From the NCBI GenBank assembly GCA_034096865.1, contig JAWQFJ010016895.1, forward strand, positions 1 through 64,000: a stretch of DNA of 64,000 nt, given 5' to 3'. A program made the position numbers and the translations under genes. The stretch comes from Theodoxus fluviatilis (taxonomy: Eukaryota > Mollusca > Gastropoda > Cycloneritida > Neritidae). This document shows, piece after piece, positions 46,736 through 61,400 of this stretch (its first letter is position 1; each line of letters opens with the position of its first letter). The notes under the pieces are model-generated. The model had not been told where the DNA came from. It made no database searches and saw only the letters and a list, made by a program, of their open reading frames with translations.

Positions 46736-49700
46736 ACACTTCACTTGTAATTGATCTAAAGATATTCTTCCGTGGCCCAGTAGCTACTTTTTAAATTTTA
46801 ATGTTTCCTGTCTGCTTCCACAGTTTCTGGATGCTTCCACAAAGTCCAGACTCTGACCTGACTCTGTATTGTTGTCAGTTGAAAGGCCTGGAGTCCAGCA
46901 GAGTGAAGGCTGAGGTGGAGAAAATGCTGGAGAGCATCAGCCTTACCACCAAGAGGGACGCCCTGGCCAAGACTCTTTCAGGAGGAATGAAGCGTCGGCT
47001 ATCCATCGGCATTGCTCTCATTGCCGACTCCAAAGTAAGACTGCCACCTTGCTTCCCGTTGCCTGTAGAGGCTTTGCCAATTTCCATCACCTGTTAGCAT
47101 GACTAAAGTCGAACTGACTTGCTTTTATTAAAAAAATTAATGAATAAATAAAAAGAAAAAAGAAGACAAAACACACTATACATTGTGTTTCATAGTGCTT
47201 TAAAGAGAATATTCGTTTTGTTGTAATATGACTTTAAATTAATGACTTGTGGAGAAACATAATTGTTTTCTCATTTATCACTGCTGCTTTCATTTGCTCT
47301 CAGGATGTTTTAGAGGGACAATTTATTCCCTAATTCATAGTGTCCATATAGATTTTTTTGGTCTGACTTCTGTATATAAAAAAAATAATAAAATAAAAAA
47401 GCATTAATTTAATTCAAAATGCCAAACAATTTCTGTCAAGTTATGTCTGATTCTCATTAAAGATTATAGGTTACACAAAGATAGTTCATTAGCTCATTGT
47501 TGTGAGGATCGAGACACGTTGCGCCCCAAGCGGGAAGGAATATGGGTGAATCAAGGGAAATAATCACACCGCTTAGAGACATGTAAAACTGCTTGTTTTT
47601 CGACGCGTTTCTGATGCGTTCCGATCATGTTTGTGAATAAATTTACAGTGTAATGTGTAATAAAATGATTTGCTGCAATAATGCGAAGTCAGTAGCGCAG
47701 AGCTGCCAACCCACCATCATGCCAAAGAGCAGCATCCAGAGCTTTTTGGAGTAGCATTTAAGAAATAGGCGTAGCACACATGCACAAGAAGGAAAATGGC
47801 AATGTTTGCGCAGGCGCAAAGCACTGAACCGTCGGCGTGAAGCGGGGGAGGGGGGGGGGGAGAGTTCTATGTGACGGTCAAAAGTTCAGTTCGACGCTGA
47901 GCGCTGAACCGTTGTCGTTAAGCGGGGGGGTGGGGGGTGGGGAGGGGGGGTGGGGAGGGGGGGTGGGGGTGTTCTACGTGGCAGTCAAAAGTTCAGTTCG
48001 AGGCTTTGAAAAATCGTAGTTTTTCCCTGACGATCGTAGCATCATAGCAAGCATGTCGAAAACGTAGCATGCTACGCCTAAATCGTAGCACTTGGCAGCT
48101 CTGGTAGCGTCTCCACTGACAGAGCAATGTTGAAACGGACTATAGGCTCACGGACATGCGCAGAACCATCCATTTCGATGAACCAAATATTTCGATTTCA
48201 CAACGCCTGCTACAAAAAACAAAGCCAAAACACCCCCATTATTGCAGCAAATCATTTTATTACACATTACACTGTAAATTTATTCACAAACATGATCGGA
48301 ACGCATCAGAAACGCGTCGACAAACAAGCAGTTTTACATGTCTCTAAGCGGTGGGATTACCCATATTCATTCCCGCTTGGTGCACTGTGTTTCAGAGCAT
48401 CTTGTAACTTTATATAGCAAAAGCTCGGCATGAGCTATCTTTGTGTAACCTATAATCTTTGTTCTCATTTGATACATTTGTTCAGAGAAGATGAGTCAAG
48501 TTTAGGGGAAGTCAACATTGGCAGCAATAGGAAATAGAGGGCTATGCGCAGCAGATGGAATCAGCAGTACTGGACATGTGATAATGTTCCTCCATCCCAC
48601 CTTAGTCAGTCCCTTGCTTCCTATGCTGCCCTAGCGCTGCCCTAGTGCTGCCCTAGCGCTGCCCTAGTGCTGCCCTTGCGCTGCCCTAGTGCTGCCCTAG
48701 CGCTGCCCTACTGCTGCCCTAGCGCTGCCCTAGCACTGCCCTAGCGCTGCCCTAGCACTGCCCTAGTGCTGCCCTATCAGCCAGGTCAGTGCAGCACTCC
48801 CTTGTGCATTTTCCTCCTCTAGTTCATTCTTCTGAATTTAGTCATCATGGGTTTACTCCATGGCAGAAATGTCTCACACAGAACACACGGCTAAATTTAG
48901 AACCAGGAGAGAGGGAGTGCAGCACTTAGCTATGGTCAAGGATGGTATGGGAATGGTTCAAGAGCAGGAATACAACACTTTGGACATATATGTTTTAATG
49001 CAGCAACAGCACTGATGACACTCTTCATCCCAGTTTTCTTTCTGGGCCACCAGGTGGTGATTCTGGACGAGCCGTCCTCAGGACTGGACCCTGATGCACG
49101 GCGCCAGATCTGGACGGTGCTGCAGAATAACCAGGCTGGGCGCACACTGCTGCTGACCACTCACTACATGGATGAGGCTGACGTCCTGGGCAACCGCATC
49201 GCCATCATGGCGGACGGCGTTGTCAAGTGCTGTGGCAGCTCCCTCTTCCTCAAGAGAAAGTATGGTGAGGACGGGCACTGGCAGTGAGTTGGGGCCTTGG
49301 AGTTGTGCTGGACATGTAGATGATAAGTACTGTAGGATAGACATCTTGATATACCATATAAATGATAAGTAAGCTTGGGTCTTCTTCTCAGGTCTTTGTT
49401 CTTTATCATTGTGTAATGACTGAGCTACTGGAGCAGGCCTTAACAGCACAGCAGCCAGGGGTGTCAGCTGATAAGAGAGGCATAGAGTGGCTCCAACATT
49501 TGACAAGGGGGACATGGCACAGCTCCAATAAATGCTGCACTCTACTGTGATGTTTCAGGATTGGTGCAACCATTCACTCCAGGAAAAGTGCATTGCACAT
49601 TGCTATAATGTAAAGTTTTTTTCTTCTCTTTTTAAAATTAAAGTCATGCTTAGGCCATTACCATCCAATCCTGCATATGATGAATTCATCAAGAGTTTTC

Positions 49701-50933
49701 CTTTTCACCACAGAGTTAATTTATACTGCTGTTTGTTGCTTGAAATGTGTAAGATTTCTTCCAAACTGTTGCTCAACTCAGTGTGATCCATCCAACAAAC
49801 TTTTCCTTTTGCCTTTTGGAGACTTGGTCATCACTGCAGTGGCATGTGGCTGATGGCTGGAGTAGATGTTGCGGCAGCAAGTGTACTTGGAGTGATGGTA
49901 GCCTGTCTTCCTTGACAGCAAGTGTGGCTGTGTGACTGCAGGTGCTGGCTACCACATGGTGATGGTGAAGCAGGCCAGCTGCCAGGTGGAGAGGGTGACG
50001 GAGGTGGTGCAGAGCTTTGTGCCCCAGGCCTCTCTGGAGAGCAACGTGGGGGCCGAGCTGTCCTACATCCTGCCCCAGGAGAGCACGGCGCAGTTTGAGG
50101 GCCTGTTCCTGAAGCTGCAGGAGGAGCAGCAGTCCCTGGGCATCTCCAGCTTTGGGGCCTCAGTCACCACCATGGAGGAGGTCTTCCTCAAGTAAGGCAG
50201 TCAGTTCTGAATCTGGCTGGATCATCAAGGGCCTGTCATGACGTTCAGTTAGAATCTGATCACTGCTGCTAGGTAACCAACTGTTCTCTTCAAACCATGG
50301 GAATGGAAATTTTCTCCTTGGTCACCAAGAGACTGTTAATTTTTGGGGCATCTGTAGCCTGAGATAACTGTTGGGCTGCACACTATAGTTAACTTGGTGA
50401 TGCATGAAAACTAGTAGTGAATTGTTTTCCAGTTTAACTGTTAGTCTCTTGCTGTACCTTCAGCTTTTATGCCATGTATTCCTATCCATTCTTGTTGCCT
50501 GTTTGGATGAGACTGGAGAAAGATGATATATTTATTTGCATTATGAAAAGAGAGACTGAAGATATCTGGGATATTTTGATGGGAAATGACTGACTGGGAG
50601 TTGTGGCGCCTTGCAGGGTGGGTGGAGAGGACAACCATGCTCTAACGGAACGCCTGAAGAATGCAGCTGTCCATGCTGTGGCTGCCGCATCCCTCACCGA
50701 GTCTGCGCTAGCTGAGACTGCTTGTTCCACTGGATCCGTCACCATCAACGGCCAAGTTGGTATTGGAACAGGTAAGGTGGAAAACAAAAAGTTTTAAAGT
50801 TGTGCTAGTGGCAATATGCCCTCCTCCTCCCCCCCCCCCCCCCCCCCCCTAAAAAAAAGGAGGTAGCCCTTACAATGTAAAAAAAATATTATAAATTTAA
50901 AGATGAACAGAGATTGACACTGCACGCATGCAT

Positions 50934-50997
<64 letters not shown>

Positions 50998-51205
50998 CAC
51001 ACACACACACACTTACTGTCCAGATTGACAATGCATGCATGCATGCGCACACACACACACACACACTGTCCAGATTGACACTGCACACATGCGCACATGC
51101 ACACACATACACACACACACACACACACACTCTCCAGATTGACACTGCACACATGCATGCACGCATACACACACACGCACACACACACTGTCCAGATCGA
51201 CACTA

Positions 51206-51272
<67 letters not shown>

Positions 51273-51337
51273 ACACACACACACACTGTCCAGATTGATA
51301 CTGTCACACACACACACAGTGCAACATCAATCTGGAC

Positions 51338-51412
<75 letters not shown>

Positions 51413-54400
51413 ATGTGTGTGTGTGTGTGTGTGTGTGTGTTTGTTTTAAGAAATGTCATGTATGCAGTAGATTCATCCGAACATAAATAAAATTTTCTCT
51501 TTTGCTGAAAACGTGTTTTACAAATTTTCATAACGCTCATAGGAAAAATGAGATGGCATGCAATTTAGTGTTTACCTTTGATTTCTTTTCCTCTTTTTTT
51601 CCCCTGATTAAAAAAAAGTTGAGGGTCAGCAGGAAAAATAGGGTCTGTTGGGTTACCATAACCACAACTTTGTTGTTGTTGTCTAAGTAGATACTGAGGG
51701 TAGTGTGGTTGTTAGTTTAGCATCAAGGTCTGTGACAAATATAAGGATGATGAGTGCGCTTTTGTGGTAAATAATATAGTTTGATTCTGTCAAACATGTT
51801 TTATCATAGTCTGCATTCTGTGCTCATAATTACCAGTATACATTCTAACACATTTATGTGATAATCCAAATAATGAAATGATGAGGGAGTAGAAGTGACA
51901 AGTGCCGTATGCCAAGTGCCACAGTCAGGAGTGTTTTCTGTTTGACAGACGGTACAGCATATAATGCCCCACTCGGCCATCCTTGGCCCCTCGCTGCCAT
52001 TCCCATGATCCCCTTAGTTGCCAGCAAGATGCTTCTCACTCATTCTCATACAGTTAGTAGCAACATGACCCATGACAGAATGGCCACACGATTGCTAAAT
52101 TTAGAACAGATTAAAAATGCTACAGAGAGCACAGTTTTTTGGTGGCCATGAGGGGTGGTATGGCAGTGGTGGCCATGAGGGGTGGTATGGCAGTGGTGGC
52201 CATGAGGGGTGGTATGGTAGTAGTGGCCATGAGGGGTGGTATGGCAATGGTTGCCATGAGGGGTGGTATGGCAGTTGTGGCCATGAGGGGTGGTATGGCA
52301 GTGGTTGCCATGAGGGGTGGTATGGCAGTGGTGGCCATGAGGGGTGGTATGGCAATGGTTGCCATAAGGGGTGGTATGGCAGTGGTGGCCATGAGAGGTG
52401 GTATGGCAGTGGTGGCCATGAGGGGTGGTATGGCAGTGGTGGCCATGAGGGGTGGTATGGCAGTGGTGGCCATGAGGGGTGGTATGGCAGTGGTGGCCAT
52501 GAGGGGTGGTATGGCAGTGGTGGCCATGAGGGGTGGTATGGCAGTGGTGGCCATGAGGGGTGGTATGGCAGTGGTGGCCATGAGGGGTGGTATGGCAATG
52601 GTGGCCATGAGGTGGTATGGCAGTGGTGGCCATGAGGGGTGGTATGGCAATGGTGGCCATGAGGGGTGGTATGGCAATGGTGGCCATGAGGGGTGGTATG
52701 GCAATGGTGGCCATGAGGGGTGGTATGGCAGTGGTTGCCATGAGGGGTGGTGGTATGGCAATGGTTGCCATGAGAGGTGGTATGGCAGTGGTGGCCATGA
52801 GGGGTGGTATGGCAATGGTTGCCATGAGGGGTGGTATGGCAGTGGTGGCCATGAGGGGTGGTATGGCAATGGTTGCCATTAGAGGTGGTATGACAGTGGT
52901 GGCCATGAGGGGTGGTATGGCAGTGGTGGCCATGAGGGGTGGTATGGCAATGGTTGCCATGAGAGGCGGTATGGCAGTGGTGGCCATGAGGGGTGGTATG
53001 GCAGTGGTGGCCATGAGGGGTGGTATGGCAGTGGTGGCCATGAGGGGTGGTATGGCAATGGTGGCCATGAGGTGGTGTGGCAGTGGTGGCCATGAGGGGT
53101 GGTATGGCAATGGTGGCCATGAGGGGTGGTATGGCAATGGTGGCCATGAGGGGTGGTATGGCAGTGGTTGCCATGAGGGGTGGTGGTATGGCAATGGTTG
53201 CCATGAGAGGTGGTATGGCAGTGGTGGCCATGAGGGGTGGTATGGCAATGGTTGCCATGAGGGGTGGTATGGCAGTGGTGGCCATGAGGGGTGGTATGGC
53301 AATGGTTGCCATGAGAGGTGGTATGACAGTGGTGGCCATGAGGGGTGGTATGGCAGTGGTGGCCATGAGGGGTGGTATGGTAGTAGTGGCCATGAGGGGT
53401 GGTATGGCAGTGGTGGCCATGAGAGGTGGTATGGCAGTGGTGGCCATGAGGGGTGGTGGTATGGCAGTGGTTGCCATGAGAGGTGGTATGGCAATGGTTG
53501 CCATGAGGGGTGGTATGGCAGTGGTGGCCATGAGGGGTGGTATGGTAGTAGTGGCCATGAGGGGTGGTATGGCAGTGGTGGCCATGAGGGGTGGTATGGC
53601 AGTGGTGGCCATGAGGGGTGGTATGGCAATGGTTGCCATGAGGGATGGTATGGCAGTGGTGGCCATGAGGGGTGGTATGGCAATGGTTGCCATGAGGGGT
53701 GATATGGCAGTGGTTGCCATGAGGGGTGGTATGGCAGTGGTGGCCATGAGGGGTGGTATGGCAGTGGTGGCCATGAGGGGTGGTATGGCAGTGGTGGCCA
53801 TGAGGGGTGGTATGACAGTGGTGGCCATGAGGGGTGGTATGGCAGTGGTGGCCATGAGGGGTGGTATGGCAGTGGTGGCCATGAGGGGTGGTATGGCAGT
53901 GGTGGCCATGAGGGGTGGTATGGCAATGGTGGCCATGAGGGGTGGTATGGCAGTGGTGGCCATGAGGGGTGGTATGGCAGTGGTGGCCATGAGGGGTGGT
54001 ATGACAGTGGTGGCCATGAGAGGTGGTATGGCAATGGTTGCCATGAGGGGTGGTATGGCAGTGGTGGCCATGAGGGGTGGTATGGCAGTGGTTGCCATGA
54101 GGGGTGGTATGGCAGTGGTGGCCATGAGGGGTGGTATGGCAATGGTGGCATAGGGTTGATATTAGTGGTGTGAGGCACTATACATTAATGCAACATTATG
54201 AATTAGACATTTTTTAAAATCTGGAATCAGTCACAACTGCTTCACTAGCCTGAATCCTACTGTAGCGATGCTTTTTATTGTAGTTCATATGCTGTCTTCC
54301 AAAGAAAGTTTCTTTGGACACATTTTTTTTCTATTTCAATTACAGCAAGGAAGACAGAAGTGAAACACAATTCTGGATTGACCCGCTACGTACAGCAGCT

Positions 54401-57400
54401 GTATGCCATGTTTCTGAAGAGGGTTTTGCACACAGTACGAAATATCCTGGTAACCACCACTCAGATGGGTGTCCCCCTTTTCTTCACCATCATGGCTCTC
54501 ATTGTTGTCAAGACCTTCCCCGGCCCTGAGGACTCCCCTCCCCTCACCCTCACCATTGAAAACTTTGGCCTCAACTACATGGCGTACAGCACACCGCTCA
54601 ACTCCTCCCCACAGTTCAGACCACTCACAGATGCCTACGTGCGGCAGTTTGAGGGAACAAACACAAAAGTCACACATGTGAATGACCAGCCAGACTTCAA
54701 GAACAACCCAGATCTCATCTCCTACTTGGCCAAGCGTGGGGAGGAAGGCATCGGGCAATACAATCTTCGCTACATATTGGCGGCAGACTTCGTGTCGAAG
54801 GGTCCCAACAAGTCTAGCGTGGTGGCCTTCTTCAACAACCAGGCCTTTCACAGTCCTGCCATCTCCCTTGCCGAGGCTGCCGCAGCTGTCCTGCAGTTCC
54901 TCACCAGCAATGCCAACATGTCCCTCCTGGTGACCAACCACCCCTTGCCCAGGACAAATACCGACAAGGTAACTATTTTGACAAAGGGGTTTTCATCAGC
55001 AACCTGTTTGGCAAGAAAATGGGGAGAATCAGAGAATGGAAGAGAGTTGAACTCGTACAATGTTTGATACCACCTTACATTGCCCCTTGTTGCCATTTCC
55101 TCACCACCCCTAGCCACTAACAAAGGGATTAGCTCTTTCTAAAATCTTCTTCCAAATCACTGTTTCAATTTTATTTACCACGTGTCCAGTATGTGGCAGT
55201 CCTGCCACAGCATGTTGATTATTAAGATTATACAAGTAAACTCACCAGAAAGGAAACAAAGTGTAACAGGCCAGTTGGTAAGTATGTCAGCAAAATGTAT
55301 GAAAGCTGGTAAATAAGATCACCTTAATATTTCATCCAGTTCAGTCCCAGTGTCAGGATAGCTAGAAACAGTAACTGTAAAGAAGCATCACTGAGTGACG
55401 GCCAAGTTCAGACTCTTCACTCACCTTACCCATGTTTTCCCCCAGGTGAATGACCAGATCACTCAGGGGTCCACAGGCTTCACCATTGCCTTCAATGTGG
55501 TGTTTGGCATGGCATTCCTGGCCAGCAGCTTCGCCCTCTTCCTGGTCAAGGAGCGCACGGTCAAGGCCAAACACCTGCAGGTGGTGAGTGGTGTGCACCC
55601 GCTGACCTTCTGGCTGGCCACCTTCCTGTGGGACCTGGTCAACTTCCTGGTGCCCTGCGTGCTGCTGATGCTGACCTTCCTGGCCTTTGACATCCAGCCC
55701 TTCTTGCAGGACGGCCACTGGGTTCACATCCTGCTGCTGTTCTTCATGTACGGGTGGGGCATGCTGCCCTTCGTCTACCTGGCCTCCTTTCTCTTCACCG
55801 TCCCCTCCACCGCCTTTGTCTGGATCACCATGTTCAACATCATTTCAGGTGAATGTGTGTTCAGCAGGCATTGGGATGTTTGGCATGGATAAAGAATATG
55901 AAACTTTGCAACACAGTTATCAGCTTTGGAGACAATTCATTACACCATGCTCAATCATTTGTTATTTTGGGGTTATGTGGCAGCACTAAAGCAGATCTTT
56001 ACAAGGTGTCTATTTCTTGTTTGCTGAGCACTTGTGGCATCATTTGAAACAGTTTTCCACCCTGTATTCAATTATGTGTTTCTTGAGGCGAGCATGCCAG
56101 ACTTTCAGACAGTTCATCACCCTGTGTCCATCTCTTGTTTGCTGGGCAGGCGTGGCATGCCTACTGGTGGTGGGCATCCTGTCCATCCCTCAGCTGAATC
56201 TGCTGGACACAGCAAATCTGCTGGAGTGGATCTTCCTGGCGCTGCTGCCCAACTTCTGTCTGGGCCAGGGTCTGTCTGACTACTACAGCAACCATGAGTT
56301 CCTGCAGCTGTGTGAACCCTTCGTGCAGTTCTGCCCCTTAATCCCACCCTCTGTACAGAACTTCCCCTGCTGCCCTGGTGAGTATCTGCTGGTGAAGGAC
56401 TGAGCAAGCGGCCCAAAGCTCAGGAAATTTGAGCTCCAGGTATGGAGGTTTAGTTCCCTTACAAAACCAAATACTTTTAGTCTTTTTGTTGAAACACTGA
56501 AAGTTGTTTCCATGGTTGATTTAACCCTTTCCCTTTCAGTCAGTAAAAGTTGGTACACCCGGCATCTGTTCACCTTGGTGAAAGTCAGTACTGAGTATAC
56601 AAAGTAGAAGCTTACTCGTTTATTTGATGCTTGGACCCTAAATGATGGGCTTGCTACCTGTGTGTGAAAGTGTTCTTAAAATTATACTTGATCAACACAT
56701 TTTGCACAGTATCAGTCTTTCAAATTTTTAATTATTACATTGTTTTGAGTGATAAATAGTGGTATTCATCTTACAGACTTGTTCCAGTTAAAGATCTTCA
56801 GTCAATGAATGTTTGATAATCCTTAGCAGAATAGAGAACAGTCAGATTTAGTACTGCGCCTGCTTCAGTTTCAGTTTTGGAATCTCGCCTTTGTAATGAG
56901 CCTACCATGTGTGCTTCTAAAAGCCTTTACATGCACAACAACCAGAACCACCTTTGATCCCTTGACCCCTGACCTTCCTCCACCCCAATCCCCAGTTGGT
57001 TGGAGGTAAGAATAGACTCACCATATCTCTCTACAAGCTTCATGAAAGGCACACTATTTGGGAAAATGAGACCACCAGCTCTTGTGATTTTTGGTGATCA
57101 GTGGCCTTACTTAGCCTACAAATGTTGATTGGCATTGAAACTTCATCCATCTCATTCATCTCATTCACCCCAGGGCGGTGTGGGGACACCTGCATCAACT
57201 TCAACCAGGACTACCTGAGCTGGCAACCAGGTGGCATTGGACGCATGCTGGTCTTTCTGGGGCTGCAGGGCCTGGCCTTCTTTGGGGCCGTCTTTCTGCT
57301 GGAGCTGCGCCTGCCCCAGAGGCTATTGTACCTGCTGCGGGGCTGCCTGGCTTCCCAGCAGGAACAGCCTGCCCTGACGTGGCATCAGGAGAGTCTGGTG

Positions 57401-58291
57401 CAGGAGGACGAGGACGTGGCCATAGAGAGGACCAGGCTGGCCCAAACCCCGCTGTTCCAGCTGGTCCACACCGACAAACTCATCCTGCAAGAGGTCAGTT
57501 GCTAATGGAAGAGCTGGGTAGCTGCTCTATTGATACTGGAGTGAACAATGAAGAGGCAAAGCGGTGAAGAGTGTCTTTCCCTTGATAACTGAAGAAAAGA
57601 GCCCCAAGCCTTTTGATCTGCCATGAGTGTGCACAGAGAATGCTGAGATCTTGATCTGATTGAATGACCTTTAAGTGATTGTTGATTACTTTGGGAGTCA
57701 TATGAAGATATGGTGGAATGTTTGAGACTTGAAGTTGTTAAAATGATTTAATGTGTTGCTGTTTTTTGTTTGTTTTTTTAATTTTGTAATGTAACATATG
57801 AGGAGAGATTTTCCTATGTCTTTATTCTAATACCAACTTGAGCAGCTTCATAGTCATTTCCCTTGTAGGAAAGGTGTTGAAATATTTAAGACTGGAAAAG
57901 GGCCTGTCTTCAACCCTGGGTGTCATATGGCTATTTCATGTTGTCACAGTTTATGGTAGGAATAAAACATATATATGTAATTCACACCCAAATTTGCAAG
58001 TCAACATCTGACAAACTTTGCATTGCTCAGTTGGCAAGGGCATCCTGGTACACCACGTTTGTCCTGTGAGCCTGGTGTCCTGCTCAAAGGGACATAAATG
58101 ATCATAGGAGCTCCTGTACAGCAAAATACTGACCCATCAGTAAATTTCTCCAAATTGTGTTTCCCTCTATTCATTAAGACAGCCTAAAATCATCTCTGAA
58201 ACTTTTCAAATCCAAAATAATCTGTGCTCGGATTTCTTGTAACTGTACCTGTTTTGGAGCCTTGAGGTGACAGACAGACAGACAGACAGAA

Positions 58292-58332
<41 letters not shown>

Positions 58333-58339
58333 TGCAGAC

Positions 58340-58418
<79 letters not shown>

Positions 58419-61400
58419 GGCAGACAGACAAACTTCTTGATGTAAAATAGCTGATGGTCAAAATCACTTGCCACGGTGTCCAGGTGAGCAAGTGGTACAA
58501 CTCCATCCTGGCGGTGGACCATCTGAGTGTCGGGATTCCCCATGGCGAGTGCTTTGGACTGCTGGGCATCAACGGGGCAGGGAAGACCACCACCTTCAAG
58601 ATGCTGACTGGGGACGAGATGCTATCCAGTGGCAACGCCTTTCTGGATGGCCTCAGCGTCAAAACACAGATCAGCAAGGTCAGCCAAGTGTCCCATCCAG
58701 CATGCAGGTGTACATGTAGAAACATCACTAGGATGCTTGGATGGATTCCTTTGACTTCATTTCAGTCTAGACTTTAGCTAAGCTGCTGAGAGGTCACTGT
58801 AGGAATTCAGTATCCAGGTTTCCGGCAGATGAAGGGGACATCAGCCCTGTCTTGTATTCCTAATAATCTGCCATCTGGGTATAGTTGTTTTCCATGGATT
58901 TATGCAGAAATTTGACTATGTTTATGCATTTTTCTTGGTTTGCTTTTTGACCTCTGTAACTTTTCTTGTTGTCTTTCTCCTCTCTCCTTTCTTTTCTATT
59001 CACTACTTCTCCATAAACATGCTGTTCCTTTCTCTTCTGTTGTATCTGCTTCTGCTTTTAATGTGACCCCTTCTTCCCATCTCTTTCTCCTCTGCTGCAT
59101 TCCTCTTCTTAGCTCATGAATCTAAAGAGTGGATGAATTGACGTACAACCAGTCTTTTCTGCCATGCAGGTTCAACAGCGCCTGGGCTACTGTCCACAGT
59201 TTGATGCCCTGATAGATCAGCTGACAGGCCGTGAGACTCTCTTTCTATATGGCCGACTACGGGGTGTCCAGGAAGACATTCTACCATATGCAGTTCAGGA
59301 ACTATTGGACTCGCTGATTCTCAAGGAATATGCAGACAGGCAGGTGCAGACTTACAGGTGAGGACAGAGTGAGATATGTTTCTGCACAGATGGATACACA
59401 GATGTAAACAGGCAAACTTCCAAGACTCCCTTTGCAGCTCTTCATTCAGGTGTTCAGGAGACCGAGTAGAATCCTAGTACCTGTTGTGAATGTAGTGTAT
59501 GATGCCTGTAGAAAGTTCTAGAGCTTCCCCCTTTGTGTGTATGAGGGGAGGGGGGGTGGATTCAACATTGCAAGCATGCTTGTTTTGAATAAGTGGAGGT
59601 CAATGAACTACATAATCTGATGAAGTCACAATGATTGATTGATGTAGCGATGTGTGACAGTTAAAGGAGAACTCAATTTTTTAGCTGCCGGAACATTCCA
59701 TCTTCTAGTTTTCCTGCACAAGCTGGGAGGGCCCCATAAAGAAAGAGACCACCTTTCTGCAATATACCATTATTTTGGGGTTGAATGGTTTTATTAGTTC
59801 ACCTGACGATGCAGTCTGGAAGGGCATACTCTCTTTTGTGTTTGATTTGAGAGAAATTCACAGAAAGATAATCTCAAAACTATGAAAGTTACAGGCTTTT
59901 AATATGCATGCCACATGGCAGAATTTTGTGCTGTGAATGCTCTAAAGGTGTGTTGATATGAGATGCATGAATTCCTCTTGACAGTGGAGGCAACAAGCGC
60001 AAGCTGAGCACTGGCATTGCCCTGATTGGAGACCCTCCCATCGTCTTCCTGGATGAGCCCACCACAGGCATGGACCCCGTGGCCCGCCGTATGCTGTGGA
60101 ACACGCTGTCTGCAGTGCGGGATTCGGGACGCACCCTTGTTCTCACCTCCCACAGGTAGGGCGCCGTCTGTGGACTCTTTCCAGTTGGTTTGGTGATTCA
60201 CAGCTTGATGGAATTATAGTATCTACATACTTTTATACAGATATTGTGCTCGTCTTGCACTGATCGTAAAATTGGCAAATAATAATTAATTACTTGGTCA
60301 AAAAGATACATTTAAAACTGTTTTCATAGGAAATATTTGTCAATTGTTATCTGTGTTTTTAAGGAAAGAAGCACTACAGTTGGTATTATTGAACTTTTCC
60401 CATGCTAGCAGTAACTGTATGCAGGTGTGATAAGATAGTGAAAGAAAGATGGTTACCACCCATGCCTTACAGCTCATTGTATGCAGGTGTGATAAGATAG
60501 TGAAAGAAAGATGGTTACCACCCATGCCTTACAGCTCACTGTATGCAGGTGTGATAAGATAGTGAAAGAAAGATGGTTACCACCCATGCCTTACAGCTCA
60601 CTGTATGCAGGTGTGATAAGATAGTGAAAGAAAGATGGTTACCACCCATGCCTTACAGCTCACTGTATGCAGGTGTGATAAGATAGTGAAAGAAAGATGG
60701 TTACCACCCATGCCTTACAGCTCACTGTATGCAGGTGTGATAAGATAGTGAAAGAAAGATGGTTACCACCCATGCCTTACAGCTCACTGTATGCAGGTGT
60801 GATAAGATAGTGAAAGAAAGATGGTTACCACCCATGCCTTACAGCTCACTGTATGCAGGTGTGATAAGATAGTGAAAGAAAGATGGTTACCACCCATGCC
60901 TTACAGCTCACTGTATGCAGGTGTGATAAGATAGTGAAAGAAAGATGGTTACCACCCATGCCTTACAGCTCACTGTATGCAGGTGTGATAAGATAGATGA
61001 AAGAAAGATGGTTACCCCCCATGCCTTACAGCTCACTGTATGCAGGTGTGATAAGATAGTGAAAGAAAGATGGTTACCGCCCATGCCTTACAGCTCACTG
61101 TATGCAGGTGTGATAAGATAGTGAAAGAAAGATGGTTACCACCCATGCCTTACAGCTCACTGTATGCAGGTGTGATAAGATAGTGAAAGAAAGATGGTTA
61201 CCGCCCATGCCTTACAGCTCACTGTATGCAGGTGTGATAAGATAGTGAAAGAAAGATGGTTACCACCCATGCCTTACAGCTCACTGTATGCAGGTGTGAT
61301 AAGATAGTGAAAGAAAGATGGTTACCACCCATGCCTTACAGCTCACTGTATGCAGGTGTGATAAGATAGTGAAAGAAAGATGGTTACCACCCATGCCTTA

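Noticed and set aside
52046..54178. 710- and 674-codon minus-strand and 358-361-codon plus-strand frames
   Set aside because: All are translations of the 27-bp minisatellite inside ABCA intron 13.
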